In this document: one piece after another, positions 32,440 to 42,541 of the stretch
Layout of the letters: the number at the start of each line of letters is the position of its first letter
Numbering within the stretch: the stretch's first letter is position 1
Source: Epithemia pelagica
Lineage: Eukaryota; Bacillariophyta; Bacillariophyceae; Surirellales; Surirellaceae
Length of the DNA stretch: 64,000 nucleotides
Assembly (NCBI GenBank): GCA_946965045.2
Contig: OX337233.1
Span: forward strand, 1,116,001-1,180,000
Reading direction: 5' to 3'
The notes under the pieces: generated by a model
What the model saw: the letters and a program-made list of their open reading frames with translations, nothing else
Databases searched by the model: none
What the model was told of the DNA's origin: nothing
Program-made: the position numbers and the translations under genes

Positions 32440-32442
32440 TTA

Positions 32443-33132
32443 GGGGGTATATTATCGGGCGCGCGGAGCATGTGCGGAGCATGATATGGGCGGAGAAAGG
32501 CCAAACCAACCCGGATATAGAGCTTTCCTCCGCAAAATTTACATGCGGAGGAAGAGTGCGGGTGGAGCATGGTTGGAAGCAAAATCACGCGCCCACACAC
32601 CACACACTCAATGCGTCGAACAGTCGAAGTCTTCCGATGATGGATTTGTCATGGACAAAAGCGATGACAGAGTCTATCTAGGCACTAGTATTGTAGACAA
32701 GTACATATAGTCGGCCAACTGTTGCTGCCTTGCTCTTTAGGAGTCTTTTCCATCCTCATGGTGGAGGTTGTGTTTCCATAGAGCATGGAAATTGACGTGT
32801 CTTTCCCACATGAGCTCGTAGGGCCAACAGAACAACAGGTGAAATATCCAATGGATACTCTAAATGATAAGTAGTCTATAAAGGGAATGATTATTGTGTC
32901 CGGAAACCACCCCTTTGCTTGCCATCGTCTTCCCAAAGTTGCTCTTCTCCTTCCTTTTCGATTCCATACTTAAGGCGACCCATACGCGTTTCCGTGACGG
33001 ATGCTCCGCATCTCTGCATTCTGCATCCGCCCACCGATAATATAGACGCGCGGAGCATGCATCGTGGAGCATGCATTGCTCCCCCCATATCCATGCTCCG
33101 CCCATGCTCCGCGTGCCCGATAACATACCCCC
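32443..33132. mobile_element. PIF/Harbinger-type MITE, 690 bp, with TTA target-site duplication
   Basis: The left end reads GGGGGTATATTATCGGGC (32443 on) and the right end, reverse-complemented, GGGGGTATGTTATCGGGC (33132 back). Similarity continues inward for about 55-60 bp with repeated GCGGAGCATG motifs. The element is flanked by TTA at 32440-32442 and TTA at 33133-33135. Three-base TWA duplications with G-rich inverted termini are the signature of the PIF/Harbinger superfamily. No transposase frame is present, so it is non-autonomous. Boundaries are exact from the sequence. Confidence 0.9.
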
Positions 33133-33399
33133 TTAGAGTATTCCTTCTCCTACCAACTACTCCTATCAACACCAGATACCAGATGGTACCTCTTGTAGCA
33201 CACAACAAGTGCGTCGGTTCGGATTCTGATTCTCGATAGCTCGGTACTCGGTAGACGTAGTATGTAAGAAGTATACGTAGACCCGGTCTTGGAGTCTCTA
33301 CGTCGCTTGCAGGATCAATCTTGCCGCTCAGTTCTCACTTCTCACTGGTGTGGGGTGTGGGCTGACAACTGGCAATTCCAACCAGCGGGGGGATGCCTG

Positions 33400-33511
33400 C
33401 AAATTACGCGTGTGATACCAAGTGAAAAACTAAAATAGTGAGCATTAAGCTACGCGTCCCTCATGGGTTAGCTACTCGCCCAAAATTCGCTTAATATCAG
33501 TCGCCTTTCTT
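33400..33511 (-). repeat. Copia element 1, 3' LTR (112 bp)
   Basis: Matches 39519-39630 base for base by eye. In element orientation it starts AAGAAAGG and ends TAATTTG rather than the common TG...CA. A purine-rich GAGGGGACC in element orientation lies just before it and could be the polypurine tract. Confidence 0.93.
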
Positions 33512-33692
33512 GGTCCCCTCACAATTGCTATGTCGGACCATCACGATATAGTCACATTTTGCCAACTTCAGAATATCACATCAACATATATCTTCTTCCA
33601 TCTCCTCCACACCTGCTTTTGAGCGCCCCTGTATGGCGTGCAGGACGTACCCAGTCCCCTTGGTCGGGCGGGAAACGTACTCCGGGGTTGCA

Positions 33693-36600
33693 TTAGAACA
33701 GAATCATTTGTGCCAACCTTGTTCGTTCCGGACCAGTCTGAATCTTAGTAAGCAAGTCCGCTAGATTCGTCTTGGAAGGCTCAAACGCAATCTTGCATGT
33801 CCCATTGGCAACGTTCTCACGTACAAAGTGATACACAACTGAATTGGACTTCTTGCGCAATGTTGATTCTGGTAAGGAACTGTTGTAGACGACCGACATG
33901 TTGTCTACTCTCACGTGTGCATGTCCATCCAGAGGAATGCCCATCATTCTCAATTTGTACCGTAATCCTTTCAGCATCTCCACGCCAACCTTGAGAGCCA
34001 TAAATTCAGAACCAAAAGTCGAAGTTTCGACACTGGTTTGCTTCTTGCTGTACCATGAGATCGGTGCTCTATTCAAATAGATAAGCACTCCTGTTCTGGA
34101 CCGTCGTGTCAAGAGATCACCTGCATGGTCAGAGTCGACAAAGACCGTCATCTGGACAGCCTTGCCTAAAGGTTCGGGTGCATCTGGAGGTACTTCTTCC
34201 GTGGCTCCAGGATAGAAGCCTGACCAGTCGCTTGTCGGTTCATCACCAAGTTCAATATACGACGGGTCCATGATCAACCGTGAACGCTCATGTAGCTTGA
34301 GGTATGCAAAGAGGTGCAGCATTGCCTCCACATGACCTTCTCTGGGGCCAGCTAAAAATCCAGCCAACATTGAAACCTCTGCGGCGATGTCAATGCGTCC
34401 CAATTCAACTAGCCAACGGAGTACGCCCATCTGCTGCTGGTAGAACGACATTAATTCAGGATCACAATATGGGGTTGTGTCCAACTCAGGACGATATCCA
34501 CTGGGCAAGACACTTGGAGCTCGTGTTTTCAGTTTACGATCTCGGTCTTCCAGCCATGATACAACATTCGTTATGGCAGCTTTTGCATATTTCTCTGAAC
34601 TCAACGCCCAACATCGCTGTGAAGCGTCGTTATTGATATCAAATGTTTGTACCTGGGATCCCAAATAATACTTCGGAACGCCAATCGAATCCGGTTTCAG
34701 TAAGTAATGGTGATCCAGCATCGTGAGCGACTCCTTTGGTTTGTGAGAGATGATCAATATATCGTCGGTATAGACGAATAGCATTTCATAATAACGCTCT
34801 CCATTGCCTTTCGTCGCTTTCCTCAAATAGCAGTCAGGATCAGCACGGCATGGGAAATAGCCCAAGTCTTCTTGTAGGGTTGTGGACAGGAGATCACGCC
34901 ACGCGTAGGCGCTAGTCTTTAGGCCGTAGAGTGCCTTGGTTATAATCGCAATCCGACCTTGGTACTCGGTGCCGAATTCTAAACCACATCTTGTGCAGAC
35001 CTTTTCAAGGCATGGAGCATTAAGGTATGCACCAGCAATATCAGCCGCCTGAATCTCCAATCCATTTAGAGCCGCTAACATAAATCCAATACGCACACTT
35101 TCACGACTGACTACGCTTGCATATGTGGGCGCCTCAGGCTCTTCAGTTTTGTGTCCCCCGGCCACATATCTGGCCTTGCGGGTGAAATCCATCTTGACAT
35201 CAAAGACGATGTGACAAGGGATTACCTGATACCCCACTGGTTCATTTACGCCGTCGTCCAAGATGTTGACAGCAGGAAAAATCTTCGACATCTCCAGTTT
35301 CAAAGCTTTTCGCCAATAGTCCGTGCCAGTTTCACGATCAATTTGGAGTGCTCGTTCTACTGTTTTGGGGACCTCAATGCCGTATTTTTGGGATTGACGC
35401 ATATATCTTGTCATCTTGGCGGCTTTGATCAACCTCGTTCTCCTTCGGAGGGTGAATGGTACCCACCATGCGAATGCAGGTTGTTTCTCGATCTTGTTCG
35501 CAACCGCATACTCTGCGACTTCAATTGGATACGACTCCTTAAGATCTTTCAAGGCTTCCCAACTTGAAGAGCCATCTTTCCATTGCACGCATAAGGACCA
35601 TCCTCTAGTGGTCTTCTTCTTATGCTTGCGACCATTCAATTCGAATTCTCCCTCTGAGAGAGGGACAGCCGTTTTATCAGACTTGTGATCAGTAATCTCT
35701 TCAACCATTCGATATAGATTGCCCTCATCATCGAGCTGTTCGTAAATATTTTCAGCTATAATGTTGGCAGCATAGGATTGCACATGGCCATCATCGAATT
35801 CGACTTCGTAAAGTGTTGTGTCCAAGTATGGATTGGACGATGCGTGTCCGAGGACTCGACCTTCTGCGTCTCGTTTCCGTCTCCGAACAGTCCCCTTTCG
35901 TTGATCATCACCTAGGGGCAACATGACTTTTGCAGAGATGAGTTTATCGTATGCATCTGGTGCATAATCATCTGCTTCCGGCATGCGAACGTCCGGCTGC
36001 TCGTCGTCTTCATAAGCTTCGAACGTGGGTGTATCCGCATCATCTTCAAGAATACCCGCCATTCTGTCACCAAGGGCCGCTTGTAAATTTTCCATATATG
36101 TGGTTTGTTGTGCTTTGTGAGCATCATCCATTTGTAGATCTCTGTTGATTGGCCAGACAGAAGTGCGATGCACGATCTTGCCCTTTTCGGTCAGGACTTT
36201 TGCGCACATTGCCTGGCCCACAGTATGACTTGGACCCAACCAGCGTCCGAGTTTACGTCCCTCAAAGCCAGGGTTACTATACCACACAAAATCGAACCAT
36301 CGGTGCTCCACCAAATGGGAAATGTCTGGAGTATCTCCAGTGAGTTGCTGAATGGGCGGACCGTTGACATTACTTCCAAAGCTCGTATGGGAGCGTCGCT
36401 CCGCCATCAGCATGAGACAGTGGTCCCAGAGTACTGCTGGCGCGTTGCTGCGTCTCATTTCTCTGCGGTAGAGGCGCTTTAATTCTCTAATATTGGCCTC
36501 AGCCAGGTTTTGGTTGGGCGTCCATGCTTCCACTGGTTTTATCCGGCACCCGTACTTGTGGGCTAACTTCCGAAATTCTTGCGAGGTTAGCTCTGGTGCA

Positions 36601-37655
36601 TTGTCTGGAATAATATGGTTGAAGATGCCATAGCTGTCAAAGACAGCTGGCAATGTTGTCGGTGCTTCACTTTTCTTTCTCATAGGGATAAAATGCACCC
36701 AACCAAAGTCCGTAGCGAATATTTGCCCGCATGTATTTTGATCAAGAGACTTGGTCTCTGAGAACAGAGTGTCAGTGTACACGTCTGCTCGTAATCGACG
36801 ATGTCGCAATTGGTAGGCGGTATGTTTCAAACGTCGACTGCCGCCTCGATCGGTGAATTCACGGACACCAAGTTGTGTCGTCTGATTGAACGTCCGTTCT
36901 GCACTGGGGAGTCCAATATTCCATCGTTGTGCCAATTCATTCGGACGTACTGTCCCCTTTCGCCTATGTCCAATGTCTGAGACGTGGACATGGATGGCGC
37001 GATTGTTGACTCGGAGAGTCTTGGTCATTACGAGATTGATCGTCCGCTCACGTGTTGCATTTACTACGTTCGTCTGTATCGATTCCCTGAGTGTTCTTTC
37101 ATCAACATCTGGTGTTGAGTCATTCGGTTGCCACTCGGGTTGTTCATTCGTCATATCAATACGACAGGAAGGATCGATTGAATCAATCTCCTCCTTCGTG
37201 GGCTTACGTGTGCGAAATTGGCTTAAGACGCCAATTAGGTCGAGAGGGATTCGCAATTCTTCCATTTCTGTATCCCTTGCAATGATGCTGTGGGATCTTT
37301 CATTTCGGTCCCCTGGTTTCAAGTATTTCAAAGGGATATCATTGACTTCAATCCCGGCCTCCCGCATTTGATTCGGATTAAGAAGGCACTTGTCTTTTAA
37401 TTGCGGCAAGTGTAGAGCTTGGTGGAAATAAAGGAGGAACGTTTGGCCAGTCTCTGGATCATCATATGCTAAAACACCAGTGATGACGCTGGCCTCTTTA
37501 ATCTTACCGAGACTCTCAACAAAACCACTGACATCAGCCGTATCAGTCTGATACAGGACGTAACAGTTGCCCAGACAGCAAGTGTCGGCATGACTGTCGA
37601 GTTCACACCGGATTAGGGGAACCGAAATCTCACGAGAAGTTGTTGCAGACATCAC
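33693..37655 (-). CDS. pol: Copia element 1 Pol polyprotein (protease-integrase-RT-RNase H)
   Basis: 1,320 aa, intact; first ATG in frame is at 37652. Near residue 18, CELDSHADTCCLG is the aspartic protease site. The integrase core spans about residues 310-400, with catalytic-type residues in FATDFGWVHF, DNAPELTS and NLAEANIRE. At about 640-730 there is a chromodomain-like segment around WSLCVQWKDGSSSWEALKDL. RT follows, with KALYGLKTSAYAWR and the active site YTDD at about residue 960. RNase H begins at FVDSDHAGD near 1168 and ends with the LADLLTKIQ motif typical of Copia. Integrase before RT defines the Copia order. The frame is the same as gag and is separated from it only by TGA at 37662-37664, so Pol may be made by stop readthrough. 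Confidence 0.95.
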   Translation of the reverse strand: MMSATTSREISVPLIRCELDSHADTCCLGNCYVLYQTDTADVSGFVESLGKIKEASVITGVLAYDDPETGQTFLLYFHQALHLPQLKDKCLLNPNQMREAGIEVNDIPLKYLKPGDRNERSHSIIARDTEMEELRIPLDLIGVLSQFRTRKPTKEEIDSIDPSCRIDMTNEQPEWQPNDSTPDVDERTLRESIQTNVVNATRERTINLVMTKTLRVNNRAIHVHVSDIGHRRKGTVRPNELAQRWNIGLPSAERTFNQTTQLGVREFTDRGGSRRLKHTAYQLRHRRLRADVYTDTLFSETKSLDQNTCGQIFATDFGWVHFIPMRKKSEAPTTLPAVFDSYGIFNHIIPDNAPELTSQEFRKLAHKYGCRIKPVEAWTPNQNLAEANIRELKRLYRREMRRSNAPAVLWDHCLMLMAERRSHTSFGSNVNGPPIQQLTGDTPDISHLVEHRWFDFVWYSNPGFEGRKLGRWLGPSHTVGQAMCAKVLTEKGKIVHRTSVWPINRDLQMDDAHKAQQTTYMENLQAALGDRMAGILEDDADTPTFEAYEDDEQPDVRMPEADDYAPDAYDKLISAKVMLPLGDDQRKGTVRRRKRDAEGRVLGHASSNPYLDTTLYEVEFDDGHVQSYAANIIAENIYEQLDDEGNLYRMVEEITDHKSDKTAVPLSEGEFELNGRKHKKKTTRGWSLCVQWKDGSSSWEALKDLKESYPIEVAEYAVANKIEKQPAFAWWVPFTLRRRTRLIKAAKMTRYMRQSQKYGIEVPKTVERALQIDRETGTDYWRKALKLEMSKIFPAVNILDDGVNEPVGYQVIPCHIVFDVKMDFTRKARYVAGGHKTEEPEAPTYASVVSRESVRIGFMLAALNGLEIQAADIAGAYLNAPCLEKVCTRCGLEFGTEYQGRIAIITKALYGLKTSAYAWRDLLSTTLQEDLGYFPCRADPDCYLRKATKGNGERYYEMLFVYTDDILIISHKPKESLTMLDHHYLLKPDSIGVPKYYLGSQVQTFDINNDASQRCWALSSEKYAKAAITNVVSWLEDRDRKLKTRAPSVLPSGYRPELDTTPYCDPELMSFYQQQMGVLRWLVELGRIDIAAEVSMLAGFLAGPREGHVEAMLHLFAYLKLHERSRLIMDPSYIELGDEPTSDWSGFYPGATEEVPPDAPEPLGKAVQMTVFVDSDHAGDLLTRRSRTGVLIYLNRAPISWYSKKQTSVETSTFGSEFMALKVGVEMLKGLRYKLRMMGIPLDGHAHVRVDNMSVVYNSSLPESTLRKKSNSVVYHFVRENVANGTCKIAFEPSKTNLADLLTKIQTGPERTRLAQMILF

Positions 37656-37661
37656 ATTGTG

Positions 37662-39077
37662 TCAAACGCTTCTCTTCTTACGTTGGCTCATGATAGCGCC
37701 GACACCCTTTGTGTCGTTATCAATACCATCAGACGATTCATCCGAAATGTCGGGTGTTTCGTCTCCATTGGTACGCGGTTTCTTGTTGGATTTGCTTGAG
37801 ATTGCTCCAACTCCACGCCTCTTGTCACGCTTCTCTCTTGCGTCTCGTACCCTTTGACGCTCTTCTCCGCTTAACTTAGCCCATTCATTGGGTTTATAAT
37901 AGCGATCAGTGACTTCTCTCTCTTTCTTATTTTCATTCTTCTTTCCACTTCCTTTATTCGGTTTAGAAGTCGATACTCCAGAGATTCTTGCTTGTTTCCT
38001 ACTTGCTGCGCTGTAGGATACCTTGCTGTCCAATACTTCTGCAAGGAAATTGGATGCGTTCTCGAAGGTTGAACGCAAGAATGGCGTCGCCAAGATTTGA
38101 TTCTTAGCGCTTTCAAGCCGAGAATCTGAGGTCCCAGTCATCAAGATTCTAACTTTTCTTTCCTCACTGACGTTTTCGCCTGTGGATTCGAGATCCGTAA
38201 AGGCACGTTGCAATGTTTCGATATATCGTTCATATGTGAAGTTGCGCTTGGAACCGTCGAAGTAGGTGCTTTCCAAGATCTGATCGGCTTTGGCTCGGAG
38301 ACGAGACTGAAAGACGTCACCTAGGTAGTGCGTCTTAAGGGCCAAGTATGCAGCACGTCCATTGCGGGTACGGGCAAAGGACATCACCCATCCCCAGCCA
38401 GGACCGTCATGAGTAATATGCCGAATTACTTCCCATACGGCAACCATGTCAGTGGTTGCTGTAGGGCCTTGGTGCGATGCGCGCCGAATCATTTCAGCTA
38501 AAATGGTTGGGGTGCCAAACCCATTCGGATCTGTCGTTTCCGGTTGGACATCGGGGTTTTCTCTCACATAGGCAGCAAGGGGAATTCCAGTTGCTCCACG
38601 CTTGCGTTCCAAATAGTTATCCAAATCTTCAAGAACGACTCGAATATTATCAACACTGCTGAGTTTCCCAGGTAGTTCAACTTCGTTGTCATACTCGTCT
38701 TCAGCTTCTTTGAACCGATACAACAGGGTCAAGTCATTCATCGTAGGTGGAACTGCAGCGAAAGTGCGATTGATTTTCCCAATGTGAACGATGTAGTAAC
38801 GGAGCATCTTGAGTTTCTTTTCAACCAGGTGCCCGATGAGGACTCCTGGATTAGCTATCATTGCTGGTACTCCAGCCGGATCAGGGTTGGGGATGAGGCC
38901 ACCAGGTTTACGAGCGTTGGTACAAATTTCGGCGACGTCTGCCTCGCTGAGGGCTTCAAAGTCGTAGACGGAGGTTAGGCCTTGACCATTGAGAGCAGTA
39001 CGAACTGCTGGATCGTTAATCTGCAGGACGACATCCAAATATACGTTCAGTAGTTGCATAGGATTCGGTGCTGCCAT
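37662..39077 (-). CDS. gag: Copia element 1 Gag
   Basis: 471 aa, ATG at 39077, stop TGA at 37662-37664. It is related along its length to the Gag at 59445: shared pieces include DVAEICNNARKPGG-like, EDLD-x-Y-x-ERKRG and THDGPGWGWV, together with YFDGSKRNFTYE-like and KNQILA. The N-terminal two thirds are helical capsid-like sequence. The C-terminal third is Lys/Ser/Asp-rich. No CCHC zinc knuckle is present; the only cysteine is in EICTNAR. The basic tail could bind RNA instead. The last residues before the stop are GAIMSQRKKRSV, nearly the same as in the second element. Confidence 0.93.
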   Translation of the reverse strand: MAAPNPMQLLNVYLDVVLQINDPAVRTALNGQGLTSVYDFEALSEADVAEICTNARKPGGLIPNPDPAGVPAMIANPGVLIGHLVEKKLKMLRYYIVHIGKINRTFAAVPPTMNDLTLLYRFKEAEDEYDNEVELPGKLSSVDNIRVVLEDLDNYLERKRGATGIPLAAYVRENPDVQPETTDPNGFGTPTILAEMIRRASHQGPTATTDMVAVWEVIRHITHDGPGWGWVMSFARTRNGRAAYLALKTHYLGDVFQSRLRAKADQILESTYFDGSKRNFTYERYIETLQRAFTDLESTGENVSEERKVRILMTGTSDSRLESAKNQILATPFLRSTFENASNFLAEVLDSKVSYSAASRKQARISGVSTSKPNKGSGKKNENKKEREVTDRYYKPNEWAKLSGEERQRVRDAREKRDKRRGVGAISSKSNKKPRTNGDETPDISDESSDGIDNDTKGVGAIMSQRKKRSV

Positions 39078-39502
39078 GGTTGCGATTGTTCTTCTTTTTC
39101 GGACTTGTTCGGACTTTCCAGCGAAGTGAGCTTCATTAGTTTTGGGGGAATTTCCACGTCATGGTCTGAATTCTACTTGCGAGCGAGCGGTAGAATCGGA
39201 GTTGGAGTGCTTGCATAAGGTGCTAGGACGGCGCACGCCATTTAAGTAATGAACATGTCCGTATAGCGGCATCCTTCAACGGCAGGATGTGCGGCGCGTC
39301 CGCCATTGCCCGGTGTGTGCGCATACGCTGACCACACACCACAATCATCCATCTCGAGCCCCGTTGCAGGCGAGATATTAGTGAGATGAAAGGGAGTACA
39401 GGTATCCAACCTAGGGCAGTCATTCTTCCAAGCGAATGATCTAGATATTTTGCGACCTTCCCAGGCCATGGTGGTGTGACAACTCCTTCATCGGTTGATG
39501 CA

Positions 39503-39518
39503 GTTGGGTCTGATAAAC
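39503..39518 (-). promoter_or_regulatory. Putative primer-binding site, Copia element 1
   Basis: Immediately downstream of the 5' LTR in element orientation: GTTTATCAGACCCAAC. The same 15-mer GTTTATCAGACCCAA follows the LTR of the second Copia element at 59005, which supports it as the conserved tRNA primer site. The core TATCAGA resembles initiator-tRNA primer sites. Confidence 0.7.
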
Positions 39519-39630
39519 CAAATTACGCGTGTGATACCAAGTGAAAAACTAAAATAGTGAGCATTAAGCTACGCGTCCCTCATGGGTTAGCTACTCGCCC
39601 AAAATTCGCTTAATATCAGTCGCCTTTCTT
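39519..39630 (-). repeat. Copia element 1, 5' LTR (112 bp)
   Basis: Identical by eye to 33400-33511. Very short for an LTR but similar in length to the LTR of the second element (about 111 bp). Confidence 0.93.
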
Positions 39631-39635
39631 GCCTG

Positions 39636-40598
39636 TCTGGCTCCTTTATGGAGAATAGAAAATAATGACTACGGAGAGGCATCAATTATCAAGTTTACCT
39701 TTTGCCATTATTTGCCATTGGACTTCTGATCAGGAATCAGGAATCAGGACATGTTTCTGGTTTTCCTTCAACTCATTACTCCCTCCCTTAACTTTTTGTA
39801 ATAGCAAAACTTTCGTAGAGGAGGAGTAAAACGAAAAAATTATGATATGGGTGGGGACCTTTTTCTTCCTTTGTGTTTCGTTCCATAATCAACAGTCACT
39901 TACTCTGAATCCGGGTGGTAGGGATAGTAGGGAGGGTAGTAGAGGGCAGCAGCATCATATCCAAGTAATATTAGATCATCCTATTTATTGGATATGTATA
40001 TTAAGAATTCATAATACGTGCTTCCTCGTACTACGTACTACCTGATGTGAGTAGGACTTTAATGCTTTATATAATTAAGCCAATCGTGATCTTATCCTTC
40101 TGCCTGGTAGTAGGGGTACCATGGGCATTCGAAGATCCAATATCAATATTGATTGTATTCTTAATTCTATGCTTTCTCCGATTGTCAGTATTCTTTCTAT
40201 TCGTATTTCATATTTCATGGACGACCCCTTAAGTCAAAAGTCAACATTCCAATATTGGGATTCTACTGTAAAACATATACTTAAAATCTTTAATTAAAAA
40301 CGCACTTAAACGTGCGCTCATAACCCATTTTATTTTAGGTTTGAGACCAAATTTTGTCCGAGCCAACCCCTCGTCTCACGAACACTTCTCGTAAACACAA
40401 ACCTAGTTGTAGAGTATATATATATATATATGAACGCTTATCATATAAGCCTTCCCCCCCTAAGAAATCGTCCGTTCGACTGCCGCGCTCTTTGGAAATT
40501 TCAATGGACCCCCCCAACAAGAGCAACATCCCACCATTACGCCTTCCTCCGCTACAAAGGACCTTTCCAAGACATTCGAGAAACACAGATCGAATGCA
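39636..40598. other. AT-rich intergenic between Copia element 1 and Harbinger genes
   Basis: About 960 bp. Contains a (TA)n run at 40412-40430. The left end of the Harbinger element should lie here, but no terminal inverted repeat could be paired by eye. A frame from 40354 in another phase overlaps the start of the Myb/SANT-like gene and has no domain. Confidence 0.4.
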
Positions 40599-41720
40599 AT
40601 GGAGTCTGAGGTCCCCACTCAGCGTCCAAGTCAACCCTTCCCAGGGCTGGACCACATCCAACCTGAGGAAAAACAACAGTCAGATGAAGACGATTGGGAG
40701 CCAGTGGCAGATGAGCCAGTGGCAGATTCTGATCAAGAATCAAACACTATCGAGGTGGAAGACGACAACGAACCTACTGCAATTGAACAGAATCACAAAC
40801 AACAGACGAAGGTGAAGAAAACAGCGGCAGTGACACCATTTGAGCGGCGCGAATCACCTCTTTTCAAGAAATAATGGGACGACAAAACGGCAAAGGAGAA
40901 AGCAACCAAAGCAGTGAAGACGAAGAGGAAACAAGCCCAACCCAAGAACGCAACCTCTTCAAACGCAACCTCTTCGAAACCCCCTAAACCCGCAGCGACT
41001 AAACCCAGCAAAGGAAATGGTGGAATTGGACGTGTTCGCGGCAAGAACTTCTCTACGGACGAGACAATGTTTCTTTTGAAACTCGTCCGTGATAAACTCC
41101 CAAGTGGAGGAGAGGATAGGGAGTGGGTTACGCAACAATACAATGATGTATTCGGCAAAAAGGGAAGGTTCCGTGACAAGGAATCCCTCAAGCGCCGTTT
41201 TGCAGCCTTGCACAATCGTCGAACCCCAACAGGGGACCCTGACTGCCCGGATGAAGTGAAGGAGGCAAAGCACCTCATGATCGCCATCCAGCAAAAGTGT
41301 GATGCTGGCAAATTATACGAGGACAAGGACATTGGTTTCTCGTCTTCATCGTCATCCTCTTCTTCAGAAGACGAGGAACAAGAAGATGATGAAGCTGATC
41401 ACGACAAGAAACCTGCAGCCGAAGCAAAAACTCCCAAGACGAAACTAGAAATTGGAGCAGCAACGACAAGCCTGCGTTCGTCCACGAAGAAAAGGAGAAA
41501 GAAGCACCATAAGAATGACAAAGACATCCTGGAGTACATGTCAATGTCCCAGGCTAAAAGACAAGAGAACGAGGATGCAGAAAAGGCAGAGCGACGAGAA
41601 CGCGAACAAGAACGACGAGAGCGAGAGCAGCGCCGCTACGAAGAGCTGCAGGCCGAGAAGGCGTCCAACCGGTTGCGAGCGGATCAGATGCAGCAGCAAA
41701 TGATCCAGATGCAACATTAA
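40599..41720 (+). pseudogene. Harbinger-associated Myb/SANT-like protein with one in-frame TAA
   Basis: Two frames (40599-40874 and 40914-41720) are in the same phase, separated by TAA at 40872-40874. The sequence between reads as ordinary basic protein (WDDKTAKEKATKAVKTKRK), so a single nonsense change is likely. The C-terminal frame carries a DUF6818-like Myb/SANT domain: NFSTDETMFLLKLVRDKLPSGG, then REWVTQQYNDVF, SLKRRFAALHNRRTPTGDPDCP. Such proteins help Harbinger transposases bind element ends. A Ser/acidic stretch (SSSSSSSSSEDEE) and a long Arg/Glu-rich coiled coil to QQQMIQMQH follow. If the first half is dispensable, translation from 40914 could still make the DNA-binding part. Confidence 0.7.
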
Positions 41721-41872
41721 ATGATGATGCAGCAGCAGAATTTTATGATGATGCTGATGCCGGACCGGTTCCCCAAGACGATGGACACTAAGGACTCAAA
41801 GGAGAATGAAAACAAAGAGCAGAACAAAGAGCACTAAGAACAATAATAATCGTAGTACCAGAGAATTAATAG

Positions 41873-42464
41873 TTACAAATCTTGCAAAGTAAAACCATTC
41901 TTTCTAGTTGCGTTGAGAGAAGGGAAGAAGGTCGTAGAGATTTGATTGAATCCAACATTCGTAGCACAAAAGTTATACAAAAGGACAATCAAAGACATAA
42001 TCAATTTGCGCTCTCCGACTTCCTCGTACCGGAGACGATCTTTCAGACGGGGGAATGATGCTTGCAATCCATTCATCCCCCATTCTGATAGTTGTCTCAC
42101 TGCCGTAGCAGCTCCAAACAGCTCAGTCTTCTGTCGCATTCGTCCCTCTTGATCAGTGTTGTTCTGATAGGACTTCAATAGGGACTTTCTTCGTTCCGAA
42201 CCAAACGCGGAATCAACAACAGCTCGTGCGCCTCCTCTCTTGCGTTGGCGATGATCGATGGCATCTATCTTGTTGTAAGTGTTCGAATAGATAGCAAGCG
42301 TTGAATCATGCCATGACCGGGGCGCATTGATATACGACGCCCGGATCCTCCCATCCGGTGAAAACAAAAAGAGGTTGGATATGAAGAGGTCACACTTCCA
42401 CCCATTATAAAATAGGTTGTGATGTTTCGCTCTGGCTTCTATGGGAACCTTCAAACCATCCATG

Positions 42465-42541
<77 letters not shown>

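Larger units (their letters stand above)
33400..39630 (-). mobile_element. Full-length Copia (Ty1/copia, CoDi-like) LTR retrotransposon
   Basis: 6,231 bp on the minus strand, bounded by 112-bp LTRs that appear identical. The 5-bp target duplication GCCTG lies at 33395-33399 and 39631-39635. The order LTR, primer site, gag, in-frame TGA, pol (protease, integrase, RT, RNase H), LTR is that of Copia. Gag and pol are both open, so the copy could be autonomous and recent. Confidence 0.95.

Noticed and set aside
32459-33126. Frames inside the MITE on both strands
   Set aside because: They overlap the inverted termini and carry no transposase motif.
42405-42540. CVCVCV/HTHTHT-coding frames as real protein
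   Set aside because: They are translations of the (CA)n microsatellite.
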